Notes: generated by a model not told the origin, from the letters alone. A stretch of DNA of 64,000 nt from UBA6136 sp041158345 (GCA_041158345.1 JBEBBO010000008.1:1-64000), one strand, 5' to 3'; shown: positions 16,329-25,611, counted from the stretch's first letter. Translations and numbers: made by a program.

Positions 16329-18368
16329 CTATTTCTCGACGAATCGCTCACCTTCCCCTATCCCCATGGCGTGCCGATTCAGTGTTTGGGTGACAATCTC
16401 TAGGATCATATTTAAAAGCTTTCGTTGTTCAGGAAGGATGACGCGCCGAAGCATTGGAGGCTTTATCACGAGCACACCAGCCGCAGTGTCACTTCGTGAG
16501 GCAGTTGCCATCATCGGTAAATAAAGAAACTCCGCGCCTGAAAGGATATGAGTCCCTTTTCCAGCGGCCACTTTATGCTGGAAAACCCATTGGGCAACGC
16601 CCATATCCACCTTATTCGGGGAATACTCACTGGATTTGCTCGAGAGAAACTCCAAGTTGCCCTCCCGATTCGGAAGAACAAATACCACCTTGCCACCAAA
16701 CTCCCGATGCAACCCTTTGATTGCTAAATCAATGGCCTCATAGCAATTGTGACTGTCTGCCAACTCGCGGCTCATTTGATATAGAAGGCTCAAACGACGC
16801 TCGCGATGCACAGAGTCAGAGGCATAATGGCGTATCTGCTCCATCAAGTGGCCCGGTATAAAGCCCACAATCAAGATGGCCAAAATCGTTAGAGCGCTCT
16901 GCGGGTCTGCGATAGTCCAGTTTAGAGCAGGTCCGGCGAAAAGAAAGTCCAAAGCCCCGATAACGAGGAGGGATGCCATCATTGCCGGGCCTTTTCCCCA
17001 ATGCATGGCAACCATCAAAATCCCCAGGACATGGATCATGATGAGGTTCACCTTCGAAAGATAGGGTGAAAGTAACCATGCAATCCATACAACACCCGCA
17101 CTGATTCCCAGGCCCGAAATGTAGCTTAATAGGCACCTTTCTCTCTCTGATTCCTCCTGTTCCAGAAAAGCCTGAAGGTCAACGTCTTCATTGCTAAACG
17201 GTTTGACAAATTCGGCAACCTGTTCGTCAGGGCTACCGAGTAGGTAAAGATTAATGTCTTGTGCCCGACGAATGAGCGTGTCGACCATCGACCCACGAAT
17301 CCAATGTTGAAGACCACGCAAGCTGGGCCGACCCAATACCAGCTTGCTGATATTTCGCTCTCGGGCGAACCGAATGATTTCGCTACTACTTTCAGCCCCG
17401 CGCAAGGTGACCGTCTCAGCACCCAGATCCTCAGCAAACTTCAACATTTGAAGCACTCGTCCTCGCTGTTCCGTAGGCAATCTCTCGAGCTCAGGCGTCT
17501 CGACATAAGCCACTATCCACTCTGCTCGAAGGGCGGAGGCAAAGCGCTTACCCGACCGTATTAACCGTTCACCCGTTTCCGTCGGACCGATACAGACCAA
17601 AACGTATTCCGACACCGGCCACACATCATGAATATGGTGGTTTTCCCGATAGCATTGCATCTGCGCATCAACCTGTTGTGTGGTCTGACGCAGTGCCAAT
17701 TCTCTTAACGCGATCAGATTGCCTTCTTTGAAGAAATGTTGCGCAGCTTTCCGCGCTTGTTCTCCTGAGTAAATTTTGCCGTCTCGTAATCGGTCCAGAA
17801 GCTCACGAGGGGGCAGATCAATCAGACAGACTTCATCAGCCTGCTCAAAAACTCGATCGGGAAATGTTTCACCCACCCTCACACCTGCAATGTGGCCCAC
17901 ATCATCATTGAGACTCTCAAGATGTTGAACATTGACGGTCGTGTAGACATCGATCCCCGCCTCCAGTATTTCTTCGATGTCCTGCCAACGTTTGAGATGT
18001 CGTAAGCCACTCACATTGTTATGCGCCAGTTCATCGACCAGGATGAGTTCAGGTCGACGCTGAAGGGCAAGATCCAGATTAAATTCCCGAATCAGAATGC
18101 CTCGGTATTTGACTTCAAGTGCCGGCAAGAGCTCAAAACCCTCGAGAAATGTCTGGGTTCCGATACGGCCATGGGTTTCAATCCATCCGGCGACCACATC
18201 TGTACCCGAGAGAAGCTTCTGCTTGCCTGCCTGAAGCATCGCGCAGGTTTTTCCAACACCGGCGACCGAGCCAAAAAAGATTTTTAATCGGCCTCGCCTG
18301 CGGCGCCGTTCTGCGGACCGAGTACGCGCCAACAATCGATCCGGGTCTGGACGCTGCGGTTCTGTCAC
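16329..18368 (-). CDS. kdpD: KdpD sensor protein lacking the histidine-kinase domain
   Basis: This 679-residue protein has the N-terminal KdpD domain (about 25-235; P-loop GSVAGVGKTCAML, ILVDELAHNN, YTTVNVQHLESLND). A USP-like domain follows (about 255-375; KLVLGRPSLRGLQHW). Four membrane segments of the DUF4118 type lie at about 415-510, and a GAF-like domain ends the protein. Full KdpD proteins of about 900 residues carry HisKA and HATPase domains next; here the frame stops before any H-box or N-box. The start is GTG 18368 with GAGGA upstream, 7 bp after kdpC. No kdpE is in the window. It may act as a regulator without kinase activity, or work with a distant kinase. Confidence 0.9.
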   Translation of the reverse strand: MTEPQRPDPDRLLARTRSAERRRRRGRLKIFFGSVAGVGKTCAMLQAGKQKLLSGTDVVAGWIETHGRIGTQTFLEGFELLPALEVKYRGILIREFNLDLALQRRPELILVDELAHNNVSGLRHLKRWQDIEEILEAGIDVYTTVNVQHLESLNDDVGHIAGVRVGETFPDRVFEQADEVCLIDLPPRELLDRLRDGKIYSGEQARKAAQHFFKEGNLIALRELALRQTTQQVDAQMQCYRENHHIHDVWPVSEYVLVCIGPTETGERLIRSGKRFASALRAEWIVAYVETPELERLPTEQRGRVLQMLKFAEDLGAETVTLRGAESSSEIIRFARERNISKLVLGRPSLRGLQHWIRGSMVDTLIRRAQDINLYLLGSPDEQVAEFVKPFSNEDVDLQAFLEQEESERERCLLSYISGLGISAGVVWIAWLLSPYLSKVNLIMIHVLGILMVAMHWGKGPAMMASLLVIGALDFLFAGPALNWTIADPQSALTILAILIVGFIPGHLMEQIRHYASDSVHRERRLSLLYQMSRELADSHNCYEAIDLAIKGLHREFGGKVVFVLPNREGNLEFLSSKSSEYSPNKVDMGVAQWVFQHKVAAGKGTHILSGAEFLYLPMMATASRSDTAAGVLVIKPPMLRRVILPEQRKLLNMILEIVTQTLNRHAMGIGEGERFVEK

Positions 18369-18375
18369 CGAGTCC

Positions 18376-18957
18376 TCACGAGGAGCTCAGACGGTCAAGC
18401 GCAAGATTCAAATCGAGCACGTTTACGCGTGGCTCTTGCCATAAATAAGGGCGAGCAGGAACCGCGAATTGCTCCACGAGAGCTTCTATCGTTCCGGGCT
18501 TCAAATGCCTGACCCTCGCAATCCGGGCGATTTGGTAGTGTGCGGCTGCAACACTGATCTCTGGATCCAGCCCGCTTCCGGAGGCGGTTACCAGATCGAT
18601 GGGAATAGGCGCTGGGTTTTCAGGGTCCATTTTTCGAAGCAGTTGAATTCTGGTTTTGATCAGATCGACCAGCACAGGGTTTGAAGGCCCGAGATTGGAT
18701 CCATTCGAGGCGCGTGCATTATTGGCCCCCCCTGGAGTTGCTGAAGGCCGACCCCAAAAATAGTACGGAGCTGAAAAATATTGGCCCAGAATCTGGGATC
18801 CAACGGGAATGTCGCGAAATCGGACAATGCTCCCGTTGGCCTGAACAGGCATGAAGGACTGAGCTATTCCTGTCACCACCACCGGATAAAGGATTCCGAA
18901 GATGAAGGACCATGCCAGTAACATTACAAAAGAGGACTGGATGACATTCAGTCGCAT
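18376..18957 (-). CDS. kdpC: Potassium-transporting ATPase subunit C
   Basis: KdpC is the single-span subunit of the KdpFABC high-affinity K+ pump. The product of 193 residues has one N-terminal membrane segment (SFVMLLAWSFIFGILYPVVV) and the family signature QYFSAPYYFWGRPSATPGG followed by NNARASNGSNLGPSNP. The C-terminus carries the VNVLDLNLALD element. ATG 18957 overlaps the KdpB stop (TGATG), with GGAGGCAGG just upstream, which decides the start. Confidence 0.96.
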   Translation of the reverse strand: MRLNVIQSSFVMLLAWSFIFGILYPVVVTGIAQSFMPVQANGSIVRFRDIPVGSQILGQYFSAPYYFWGRPSATPGGANNARASNGSNLGPSNPVLVDLIKTRIQLLRKMDPENPAPIPIDLVTASGSGLDPEISVAAAHYQIARIARVRHLKPGTIEALVEQFAVPARPYLWQEPRVNVLDLNLALDRLSSS

Positions 18958-21080
18958 CAGCCTGCCTCCGCCCACCCGAGACCTCGAAGCGCGAGATCAA
19001 TGATCTTGATGCCGATGAAAGGCACGATGATTCCGCCAATGCCATAAATCATGAGATGGTCTCTAAGGAGAATTGCAGCACCCACCGGTCGATAACGGAC
19101 CCCCGTTAGCGCCAGTGGAATCAGCCCGATGATGATCAACGCATTAAAAATCACGGCCGACAAAATGGCGCTGGACGGCGTTGAAAGATGCATTAGATTA
19201 AGGTCACTCAAAATCGGGAATGTCCCCGCAAAGGCGGCAGGAATAATTGCAAAGTATTTGGCAACGTCATTGGCAATACTGAATGTCGTGAGGGCCCCTC
19301 GTGTCATTAACATCTGCTTCCCGGTCTCGACAATTTCAATGAGCTTGGTGGGATTTGAATCAAGATCCACCATGTTTCCCGCTTCTTTGGCCGCCTGGGT
19401 GCCTGAATTCATCGCTACAGCCACATCGGCCTGAGCCAGCGCCGGTGCATCATTGGTCCCGTCTCCAGTCATTGCGACCATCCGCCCTTGCATCTGGTAA
19501 TCTCGAATCAATCGAAGTTTCATTTCAGGTGTTGCTTCAGCCAGAAAATCATCCACGCCGGCTTCAGCAGCAATTGCAGCCGCTGTAATTCGGTTATCAC
19601 CGGTGATCATGACCGTCTGAATGCCCATTTTTCGGAGCTGTGCAAAACGCTCACGAATTCCTCCCTTGACGATATCCTTGAGCTCAATCACGCCAAGAAC
19701 GCGGGATGATTCTGCAACCAGTAATGGGGTACTTCCACGCTTGGAGACTTCATCAACCAGCGCCTGAGCGGCTTCTGGAAAGGTCCCACCCTGTTCAATG
19801 ACAAAATTATGAATCGCATCCGCCGAGCCCTTTCGGATCCTGCGGGGAAGCTCCCCCTCTTTCTCCGGAGCCAGATCGACGCCACTCATCCGGGTCCGAG
19901 CACTAAACTGAATGAAGGCGGCATTCAGGGAGCGGACATCCCTCTCGCGAATCCCGAAACATTTCTTTGCTAGGACCACGACACTCCGACCTTCCGGCGT
20001 TTCGTCCGCCAGTGAAGAAAGCTGGGCAATCTGTGCAAAGGTTTCTTCGGTGCTTCCGGCCAGCGGAATAAAGGCCGCTGCCTGCCGATTACCCAGCGTT
20101 ATCGTCCCGGTTTTATCCAAAAGCAGCACATCGACATCTCCCGCCGCCTCAACCGATCGTCCTGAAGTCGCAATCACATTGCGCTGCATCATTCGTCCAA
20201 TTCCTGCGATGCCCACCGCGGAGAGAAGTCCTCCAATGGTGGTCGGGGTTAGACAGACCAAGAGTGAAACCAGCACGGTTATGCTGACCGGCTGTCCAGC
20301 ATTTGATGCCTTGCTGGCATAGATCGAGAAAGGCAACAGAGTGGACGTTGCCAAAAGAAAGACCAAGGTCAAAGCCACCAGGAGGATCATCAAAGCGATT
20401 TCATTGGGGGATTTTTGGCGTCTGGCGTTTTCCACCATGGCAATCATCTTGTCCAAGAAGGCTTCACCCGGGTTCGCCGTAATGCGAACCACAACCCAAT
20501 CTGAAAGTACTTTGGTCCCCCCGGTCACAGAACTGAAATCGCCACCGGACTCTCGGATCACCGGTGCCGATTCGCCGGTGATGGCACTTTCATCAACAGA
20601 GGCAATCCCCTCAATCACTTCACCATCACCCGGGACATAATCGCCGGCAAGGACCATCACGAAATCGCCAACGTGAAGCGACGTTGCAGAGACCTCTAGG
20701 TATTCTTCCAAACGATCGGGTGAAGCCATCAGGCGTGCGGTCATGGCCCGCTTTGACCCTCTCAGGTAATTCACCTGGGCCTGACTTCGTCGTTCTGCCA
20801 ATGCTTCTGCAAAATTGGCAAAGAGAACCGTAAACCAAAGCCAGAAAGAGATCGCAAAGATGAATCCGGGCTTTTCTTGGCCCTGCCCTGCTATGGCCTG
20901 AATTCCGAGGACGGTTGTGAGTAGTGATCCCACATAGACAACAAACATGACCGGATTGCGTAGCTGATGGGTGGGATTTAGTTTGATGAACGCCTCACCC
21001 ACTGCGCTGAGCAAAAGTTCACCGTAAGCGATTCCCGGCATTCTTTGTAACATGGCCATTCCCTCAAGCTGAAAGCTCAT
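18957..21080 (-). CDS. kdpB: Potassium-transporting P-type ATPase subunit B
   Basis: This is the catalytic P1-type subunit of 707 residues. The phosphorylation motif LLDKTGTITLGNR, the TGES motif (DESAITGESAPVIRE), the GDGTND hinge (VAMTGDGTNDAPALAQADV) and the seven membrane segments are all visible. ATG 21080 overlaps the kdpA stop as TGATG; a GTG three bases earlier is an alternative. It hydrolyses ATP to drive K+ through KdpA. Context: kdpF-A-B-C-D on the minus strand. Confidence 0.97.
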   Translation of the reverse strand: MSFQLEGMAMLQRMPGIAYGELLLSAVGEAFIKLNPTHQLRNPVMFVVYVGSLLTTVLGIQAIAGQGQEKPGFIFAISFWLWFTVLFANFAEALAERRSQAQVNYLRGSKRAMTARLMASPDRLEEYLEVSATSLHVGDFVMVLAGDYVPGDGEVIEGIASVDESAITGESAPVIRESGGDFSSVTGGTKVLSDWVVVRITANPGEAFLDKMIAMVENARRQKSPNEIALMILLVALTLVFLLATSTLLPFSIYASKASNAGQPVSITVLVSLLVCLTPTTIGGLLSAVGIAGIGRMMQRNVIATSGRSVEAAGDVDVLLLDKTGTITLGNRQAAAFIPLAGSTEETFAQIAQLSSLADETPEGRSVVVLAKKCFGIRERDVRSLNAAFIQFSARTRMSGVDLAPEKEGELPRRIRKGSADAIHNFVIEQGGTFPEAAQALVDEVSKRGSTPLLVAESSRVLGVIELKDIVKGGIRERFAQLRKMGIQTVMITGDNRITAAAIAAEAGVDDFLAEATPEMKLRLIRDYQMQGRMVAMTGDGTNDAPALAQADVAVAMNSGTQAAKEAGNMVDLDSNPTKLIEIVETGKQMLMTRGALTTFSIANDVAKYFAIIPAAFAGTFPILSDLNLMHLSTPSSAILSAVIFNALIIIGLIPLALTGVRYRPVGAAILLRDHLMIYGIGGIIVPFIGIKIIDLALRGLGWAEAG

Positions 21081-22867
21081 CACGAAGATGAATGGGTTTC
21101 CCTGAAAAGCAGAAGATGTTCAACCACAGGCCCAAGGACGAGTGCGGGAATAAATGTCAAAGCCCCTGTAATCAGGACAATCGCTATCAGAAGGACAAGA
21201 AAGAGGCCGTTATCCGTCGATAATGTGCCCGCACCTGCCGGGGATGTTTTCTTCAGCGCAAGGTGACCTGCAATGGCCAGAACGGGAATGGCTCCCCCTA
21301 GACGAGCGATGAACATCGTCACCCCCAGGACTAGGTTGTAGTAAGGCGTTAGGGATGTGATGCCGGCAAACGCGCTGCCATTGTTGCTTGCTGCAGAGGA
21401 GAAGGCATAGAGGATTTCACTAAATCCATGGGGTCCTGGGTTCCCCACAGCACTTCTCCCGGGTTCCACCATCACAGAAACCGCCGTGCCCATCAGAATC
21501 AAAATGGCGGGGATCAAAATGACCAGAGCCGCCATCTTCATCTCGAAGGCTTCGATCTTTTTACCCAGATATTCCGGGGTTCGACCAATCATGAGTCCAG
21601 CAATAAATACCGCGATCATGGCGAAAACCAGCATACTGTAAAGGCCGGAGCCCACCCCGCCAAAGATCACTTCCCCCACCTGCATTAACCCCATGGGCAG
21701 TAAACCCCCGATGGGCGTGAATGAATCCAGCATGCTGTTTACAGAACCATTAGATCCTGCCGTCGTCGCGATGGCCCATAGCGCCGATGCGATGATCCCG
21801 AATCGGGTTTCCTTCCCCTCCATGTTCCCGCCTGATTGGGAGAGATTCGCACGAGCATCAAGACCCAGTTGGGAAAGTGCCGGATTTCCCCTCTGTTCAG
21901 TCCATATTTCCACGAGGGCCAGTCCCCCGAAAACGAGGGTCATGCTGCCGACAATGACCATTCCTTGTCGTAGATCACCGACCAACGAACCAAAGGTGAA
22001 ACAGAGCGCGGCAGGAAGAAGAAGTATCGAGAGCAATTCGAGGAAATTCGATAGAGGTGTGGGATTTTCAAAGGGATGTGCTGAATTTGCATGGAAATAA
22101 CCGCCCCCATTGGTTCCTAACTGCTTAATGGCTATCTGCGAGGCCACAGGACCCAGTGGAATGATCTGCGCATTCAGACAGCCCTCAGGACAGTCCCGAT
22201 ATCCATCCGAACGCCCAACCGTCGAATGGAAGCACTCAAGCGTTTTGAGGGGCTGATCAGGGGTAAGGCTTTGGACCACACCCTGACTGATTAAAAGAAC
22301 TGAGAGCAGTATCGCCAATGGCAGCAATACGTACAGATTGGCTCGAGTGAGGTCAACCCAGAAGTTGCCTATCCGTGAGGTATTTAGTCGGGTAAAACCT
22401 CGAACTAAGGCGAAGAGGACAGCCATCCCTGAAGCGGCTGAAAGGAAGTTCTGGACGGTAAGGCCTAGCATTTGGGTGAGATAGCTGAGCGTCGTTTCGC
22501 CAACATAGCTCTGCCAGTTGGTGTTTGTGACAAAGCTCATCGCGATATTGAAGGCCAGATCTGACGGGACATCGGGCCGATGTTGAGGGTTGAGGGGATG
22601 CGATCCTTGCACTCTGAGTAGCGCGTACAAGGCGATCGCACCCGTGACACTGAAAATCATGAGATGTAAGGCGTACTCCTTCCAATCCATCTCATGATCA
22701 GGATCAATGCCTGTTATGCGATAAAGCGCGTTTTCCAGCGGCCAGAATAAATTCAGCGATCGTGAATCGCCTTGTACCAATCTCGCTATTAAAAGACCAA
22801 GAGGATAGGCCAACGCAAAAAGTATGATTAGGAGTTCAAGCAATTCAATGACTGCCGCGTGAATCAT
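21080..22867 (-). CDS. kdpA: Potassium-transporting ATPase subunit A
   Basis: This K+-translocating subunit has 595 residues and ten membrane segments. Four filter loops are recognisable: AFNIAMSFVTNTNWQSYVGE, AIKQLGTNGGGYFHANSAHP, IATTAGSNGSVNSM and YAFSSAASNNGSAFAGI. Start ATG 22867 overlaps the kdpF stop by 4 bp (ATGA), which argues against the longer frame reaching 22930. It works with KdpB, KdpC and KdpF in the inner membrane under K+ limitation. Confidence 0.97.
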   Translation of the reverse strand: MIHAAVIELLELLIILFALAYPLGLLIARLVQGDSRSLNLFWPLENALYRITGIDPDHEMDWKEYALHLMIFSVTGAIALYALLRVQGSHPLNPQHRPDVPSDLAFNIAMSFVTNTNWQSYVGETTLSYLTQMLGLTVQNFLSAASGMAVLFALVRGFTRLNTSRIGNFWVDLTRANLYVLLPLAILLSVLLISQGVVQSLTPDQPLKTLECFHSTVGRSDGYRDCPEGCLNAQIIPLGPVASQIAIKQLGTNGGGYFHANSAHPFENPTPLSNFLELLSILLLPAALCFTFGSLVGDLRQGMVIVGSMTLVFGGLALVEIWTEQRGNPALSQLGLDARANLSQSGGNMEGKETRFGIIASALWAIATTAGSNGSVNSMLDSFTPIGGLLPMGLMQVGEVIFGGVGSGLYSMLVFAMIAVFIAGLMIGRTPEYLGKKIEAFEMKMAALVILIPAILILMGTAVSVMVEPGRSAVGNPGPHGFSEILYAFSSAASNNGSAFAGITSLTPYYNLVLGVTMFIARLGGAIPVLAIAGHLALKKTSPAGAGTLSTDNGLFLVLLIAIVLITGALTFIPALVLGPVVEHLLLFRETHSSS

Positions 22868-22956
22868 TGAAACCGCTCTGGAAAAAAGAGGGCAATCAGA
22901 AGGTAAACGAGGAGAACACCTGCGACCCATGAAACGATGAAGTCGGTGGTATCCAT
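22864..22956 (-). CDS. kdpF: Potassium-transporting ATPase small subunit F
   Basis: A 30-residue single-span peptide (core WVAGVLLVYLLIALFFPERF) ends in Gln and TGA, and its stop overlaps the kdpA start. The YLL.ALF.PERF ending is the hallmark of KdpF, which stabilises the KdpABC complex in the membrane. It is the first gene of the operon. Confidence 0.93.
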   Translation of the reverse strand: MDTTDFIVSWVAGVLLVYLLIALFFPERFQ

Positions 22957-23118
22957 CAATGCCCTGTTAATCGATGGATTGCTATAACCGCGGAGTCACT
23001 AGTCATGCGTTCGTTCGTTATCAGAGTTTGAGATCCATTCGTCCCCGGTGTCTCATGTCTCAGGGAAAGCAAGTACCCCTGTGCACATGAAGTCCTCTCT
23101 CACAGCAAAGGGGTTATT

Positions 23119-23310
23119 TCAGAAAAAGATGAATCCAAGAATGAGAGCCGCCGCCAGTATCCAAAAACCGATACGGCGATCATGTCGGATCCGAGCGAGA
23201 AGACCTCGCTTATCCATATTCTCGTTTCCGCCTGAGTTATCCCCTGAGGCACTGCCAGTCCCCGGATCCCTTCCCTCGTGCGCCTTAATCTCTTCCTCTT
23301 CGTTTGCCAT
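23119..23310 (-). CDS. Small C-terminally anchored membrane protein
   Basis: From ATG 23310 (CAGGAG eight bases upstream) the protein has 63 residues. It has an acidic, Gly/Ser/Asn-rich soluble part (ANEEEEIKAHEGRDPGTGSA), a basic stretch (LLARIRHDRRIG) and a final membrane segment (FWILAAALILGFIFF). The layout suggests a tail-anchored protein with the N-terminus in the cytoplasm. No family is recognised. It lies downstream of the IS element and upstream of the kdp promoter. Confidence 0.65.
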   Translation of the reverse strand: MANEEEEIKAHEGRDPGTGSASGDNSGGNENMDKRGLLARIRHDRRIGFWILAAALILGFIFF

Positions 23311-23617
23311 GACTTTGCTCCTGATGCGTGTGATGTTTCGTCTTGGGTGACACGCGTAAACGCTCCTTTCCCCAGTCCAAAGTCTCATGGGGATATCTTC
23401 TTTTCTATAGTCACACTTACGCACAGGGTGGACTTCTGCATTAGTGGCAGCGGGTCTCCTCCGGCTTAAAGGAGATGATTGATGAGGCCTATCAGGCAAA
23501 CAGAGGTAATCATCCTTATTCCTCAATTGGCTGACTTTCGTAGAGCATGCTTCCCGGACAAACCCTCGCCTTGAGGGAAGGTCTCTCCTAAAACACAGAT
23601 TCAGGATAGACACCAGC
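23311..23617. other. Intergenic region beside the IS right end
   Basis: This is the spacer between the small membrane-protein gene and the right end of the tnpB element. It should contain the small gene's promoter. No further gene or repeat was recognised. Confidence 0.35.
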
Positions 23618-23760
23618 TTGACTACCCCTCTCCCTAAAGGAAGAGGATTCCTGCTTCATTAAGAACTGCTTATGCCGTTTGGCGACACAAGTCTGACATT
23701 CTCTCCACGGGCTAACACCGCAAGTCCTGCGGCTTTGATGTTGCGTGCCGCATTGATGTC
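23618..23760 (-). ncRNA. Probable omega RNA (reRNA) at the tnpB right end
   Basis: TnpB proteins use an RNA encoded by the 3' end of tnpB and the right end of the element. Here the segment after the zinc-finger codons is conserved in the solo relic at 32907-33002 (about 65 of 77 bases alike by eye), even where it is no longer coding. It ends in an 8-bp hairpin at 23627-23646. Boundaries are estimates. Confidence 0.5.
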
Positions 23761-24808
23761 CCGATCCAAAAGGGTCGAGCAGGAAGAACAGGTCCATTCC
23801 CGGTCATTCAACGTCAGCGCATCGTTGATGTATCCGCAACAAGAACAACGCTTGGAGCTTGGAAAGAAGGTGTCGATCGCGACAACGCTTCGCCCCGCCC
23901 AATCCGCTTTATATTCCAGCATTCTCACGAAATATCCCCAGCCAGCATCAGCAATGTGCTTGCTGAGCTGGGGGTTGCGGGTCAGGTTCTTGACCTTGAG
24001 GGATTCAACGCAGAACACTTGGTTATCGTTAATCAGTCTGCGAGATAACTGGTGGAGGTTATCCATCCGGCCATCGGAGATCTTGGCGTGAATGCGGGCC
24101 ACCTTACGTTTGGCCTTGGCCCGGTTCTTCGAACCGAATGCTTTGTGAGCCAATCGCCTCTGGTATCGCGCGAGCTGAGCCGCATATTTAGCTGTACGGC
24201 GTGGATTGCCGGTTTTATCTCCCTCATCGGTCACGAAGAGATCCTTGATGCCCAGATCAATGCCGAGGGTATTCGGCGTCACACTCAGCACCGTCGGAGT
24301 GAATTCGCACAGGCACGAAACAAAGTAACGTCCTGCCGAATCTTTGGTCAGCTTCAGGGTACTGGGTGCCGAGGGAAGTTCCCGCGACCAGCGAACATCC
24401 AGAGGCTCCGGACTCTTCGCCATATAGAGCTTCCCCTCTCGGTAGCTGAAAGCTCTCTGGGTCAATTCCGCCGACTGGCGGCCATGTTTCTTCTTGAAGG
24501 TCGGGTATTTGGCTCGCCCCTCAAAAAAGTTCGTAAAGGCGCTTTGCTGATGGCGAAGACATTGCTGCAAAGGCACCGAGGAGACATCATTGAGATAGGC
24601 AAACTCCGGAAGGCGTTTGATTTCCGTCAGCCGGGCTCTGGCCTTGAGGTAATTGATCTTTTCCTGTCGTTCCTGATAGGCCAAGCTACGCCACTCTAGG
24701 ATCAGGTTATAGACTTTACGCACACACACCGAAGGTCTGAGCCAGAAGAACCTCCTGCTCAGGCGTGGGGTAGAACCGATATTTGTAGGCCCGTTTGCGC
24801 GTATTCAC
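23659..24808 (-). pseudogene. tnpB: tnpB, RNA-guided endonuclease gene broken by a one-base insertion
   Basis: The main frame (23659-24729) encodes about 356 residues of TnpB. It has RuvC residues Asp in TLGIDLGIKDLF, Glu in VFCVESLKVKNL and Asp in LLDRDINAARNI, plus a zinc finger of CSCCG and CSSC pairs. The N-terminal 28 codons (GTG 24808; NTRKRAYKYRFYPTPEQE) are in a different frame and meet a stop soon after a TGTGTGTG tract at 24721-24731. Removing one base there would restore the usual FGCVRKVYN join. It is therefore a frameshifted tnpB, unless translation restarts at the GTG near 24729, slippage in the repeat rescues it, or the base is a sequencing error. The nuclease core itself looks intact. 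Confidence 0.85.
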
Positions 24809-24864
24809 GACGCGGAATATAGCCTGTGCTAACTATTCAGGCAACCGCTCTCCGGATCGAAGAG

Positions 24865-24914
24865 TTCGCTATGCCTCCCCGCCCCGAAGGACGGGGTTTC
24901 TCGCGAGATTAACG
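24865..24914 (-). repeat. IS605-type end relic abutting an RRM gene
   Basis: Read on the minus strand, this holds GAGAAACCCCGTCC, a TTCG loop and GGGCGGGGAGG, the usual right-end hairpin of IS200/IS605 elements. The core ACGGGGTTTCTCGCGAG (24891-24907) recurs at 27108-27124 and, with one change, at 33014-33030. It touches the start codon of the RRM gene at 24915. Confidence 0.7.
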
Positions 24915-25175
24915 TTGAAAAATCTTTTTGTGGGCAATCGCAGTTACGCCAGCGACAATCAACAGTTGCACGCGCTTTTCTCACCATTCGGCCAAGTTCA
25001 GTCGGCGAATGTGGTCATGGATCGGGTGACGGGCCAATCCAAAGGCTTTGGATTTGTCGCCATGGCGGAGAACGAAGCCAAAACCGCTATCAGTGAACTG
25101 CATGGGAAAGAAATTCAGGGGCGCCCCTTAACGGTGAATGAAGCAAAACCCAGGGGAGTCACCGGGACCGGCTAA
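24915..25175 (+). CDS. RRM RNA-binding protein 1
   Basis: From TTG 24915 the protein has 86 residues, almost only one RRM. RNP2 is LKNLFVGNRSY and RNP1 is KGFGFVAM, and the strand GRPLTVNEAKPRG ends the domain. Bacterial RRM proteins bind single-stranded RNA and are often cold-induced. The four other RRM genes of the window start with ATG at this position; here the sequence before it is an IS end, so the original start and leader were probably lost. In-frame codons continue upstream to 24795 through the IS end, so a fused longer product is possible. Confidence 0.8.
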   Translation: MKNLFVGNRSYASDNQQLHALFSPFGQVQSANVVMDRVTGQSKGFGFVAMAENEAKTAISELHGKEIQGRPLTVNEAKPRGVTGTG

Positions 25176-25611
25176 ACCTAACTCCTCAGGAAGTGATGGG
25201 TCAGACTCGGGTTTTTCTCGCCGGAATCAGGCGCTGGGCCATTAGTATGCCGGTCATGGCTTATTTGAAAGGTAATCCCGAAGGGATCACTGAATCTCAG
25301 AGTTGACCGCTTATTTGTCCCTGTCTCTCACGATTTTTAGATGATAGGAAAACTACTTCCGTGGTTTTACCAAGTACCCAAACGGGGTTTTTCCAGTGCG
25401 GTTCGGTCACGTACCGTCCCTTACCGCTTTTTGGAGGGAAACGGCGTACTTGGCAGGTATCCCCAGATCCACCCATTCGTTTTTCATAAAAAATCTATAC
25501 AAATCTTCATCTAACCTTAATGCGTCAATCATCACTATTGATGATTCGAAGCGATAGACTGCTATGGTCTCCTTTCAGCTTCAGAGATTTAGAGACTATC
25601 AGGGGGAATCC
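25176..25611 (+). promoter_or_regulatory. Upstream region of the soluble histidine kinase, with nested inverted repeats
   Basis: No gene is seen in about 435 bp. A nested set of complementary segments lies at 25370-25453: CCAAGTAC (25370-25377) with GTACTTGG (25446-25453), GCGGT (25398-25402) with ACCGC (25423-25427), and CGGT (25404-25407) with ACCG (25413-25416). This could be a structured leader RNA or paired operator sites for the downstream gene. It fits no riboswitch class I can name. Confidence 0.45.

Larger units (their letters stand above)
23618..24850 (-). mobile_element. IS200/IS605-family tnpB-only element (IS1341-like)
   Basis: The element carries a single, frameshifted tnpB and no tnpA. 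The right end, read on the minus strand, finishes with a hairpin (23627-23646) followed by GTCAA at 23622-23618. The left end lies just before the GTG start near 24808-24850, within subterminal sequence containing AGCACAGGCTATA. Terminal boundaries are approximate because no duplication is made by this family. It could move only with a TnpA supplied elsewhere. Confidence 0.75.

Noticed and set aside
23659..24808. Cas12-type CRISPR effector
   Set aside because: The protein has TnpB size and zinc finger and lies in an IS200/IS605 setting; no repeat array is found.
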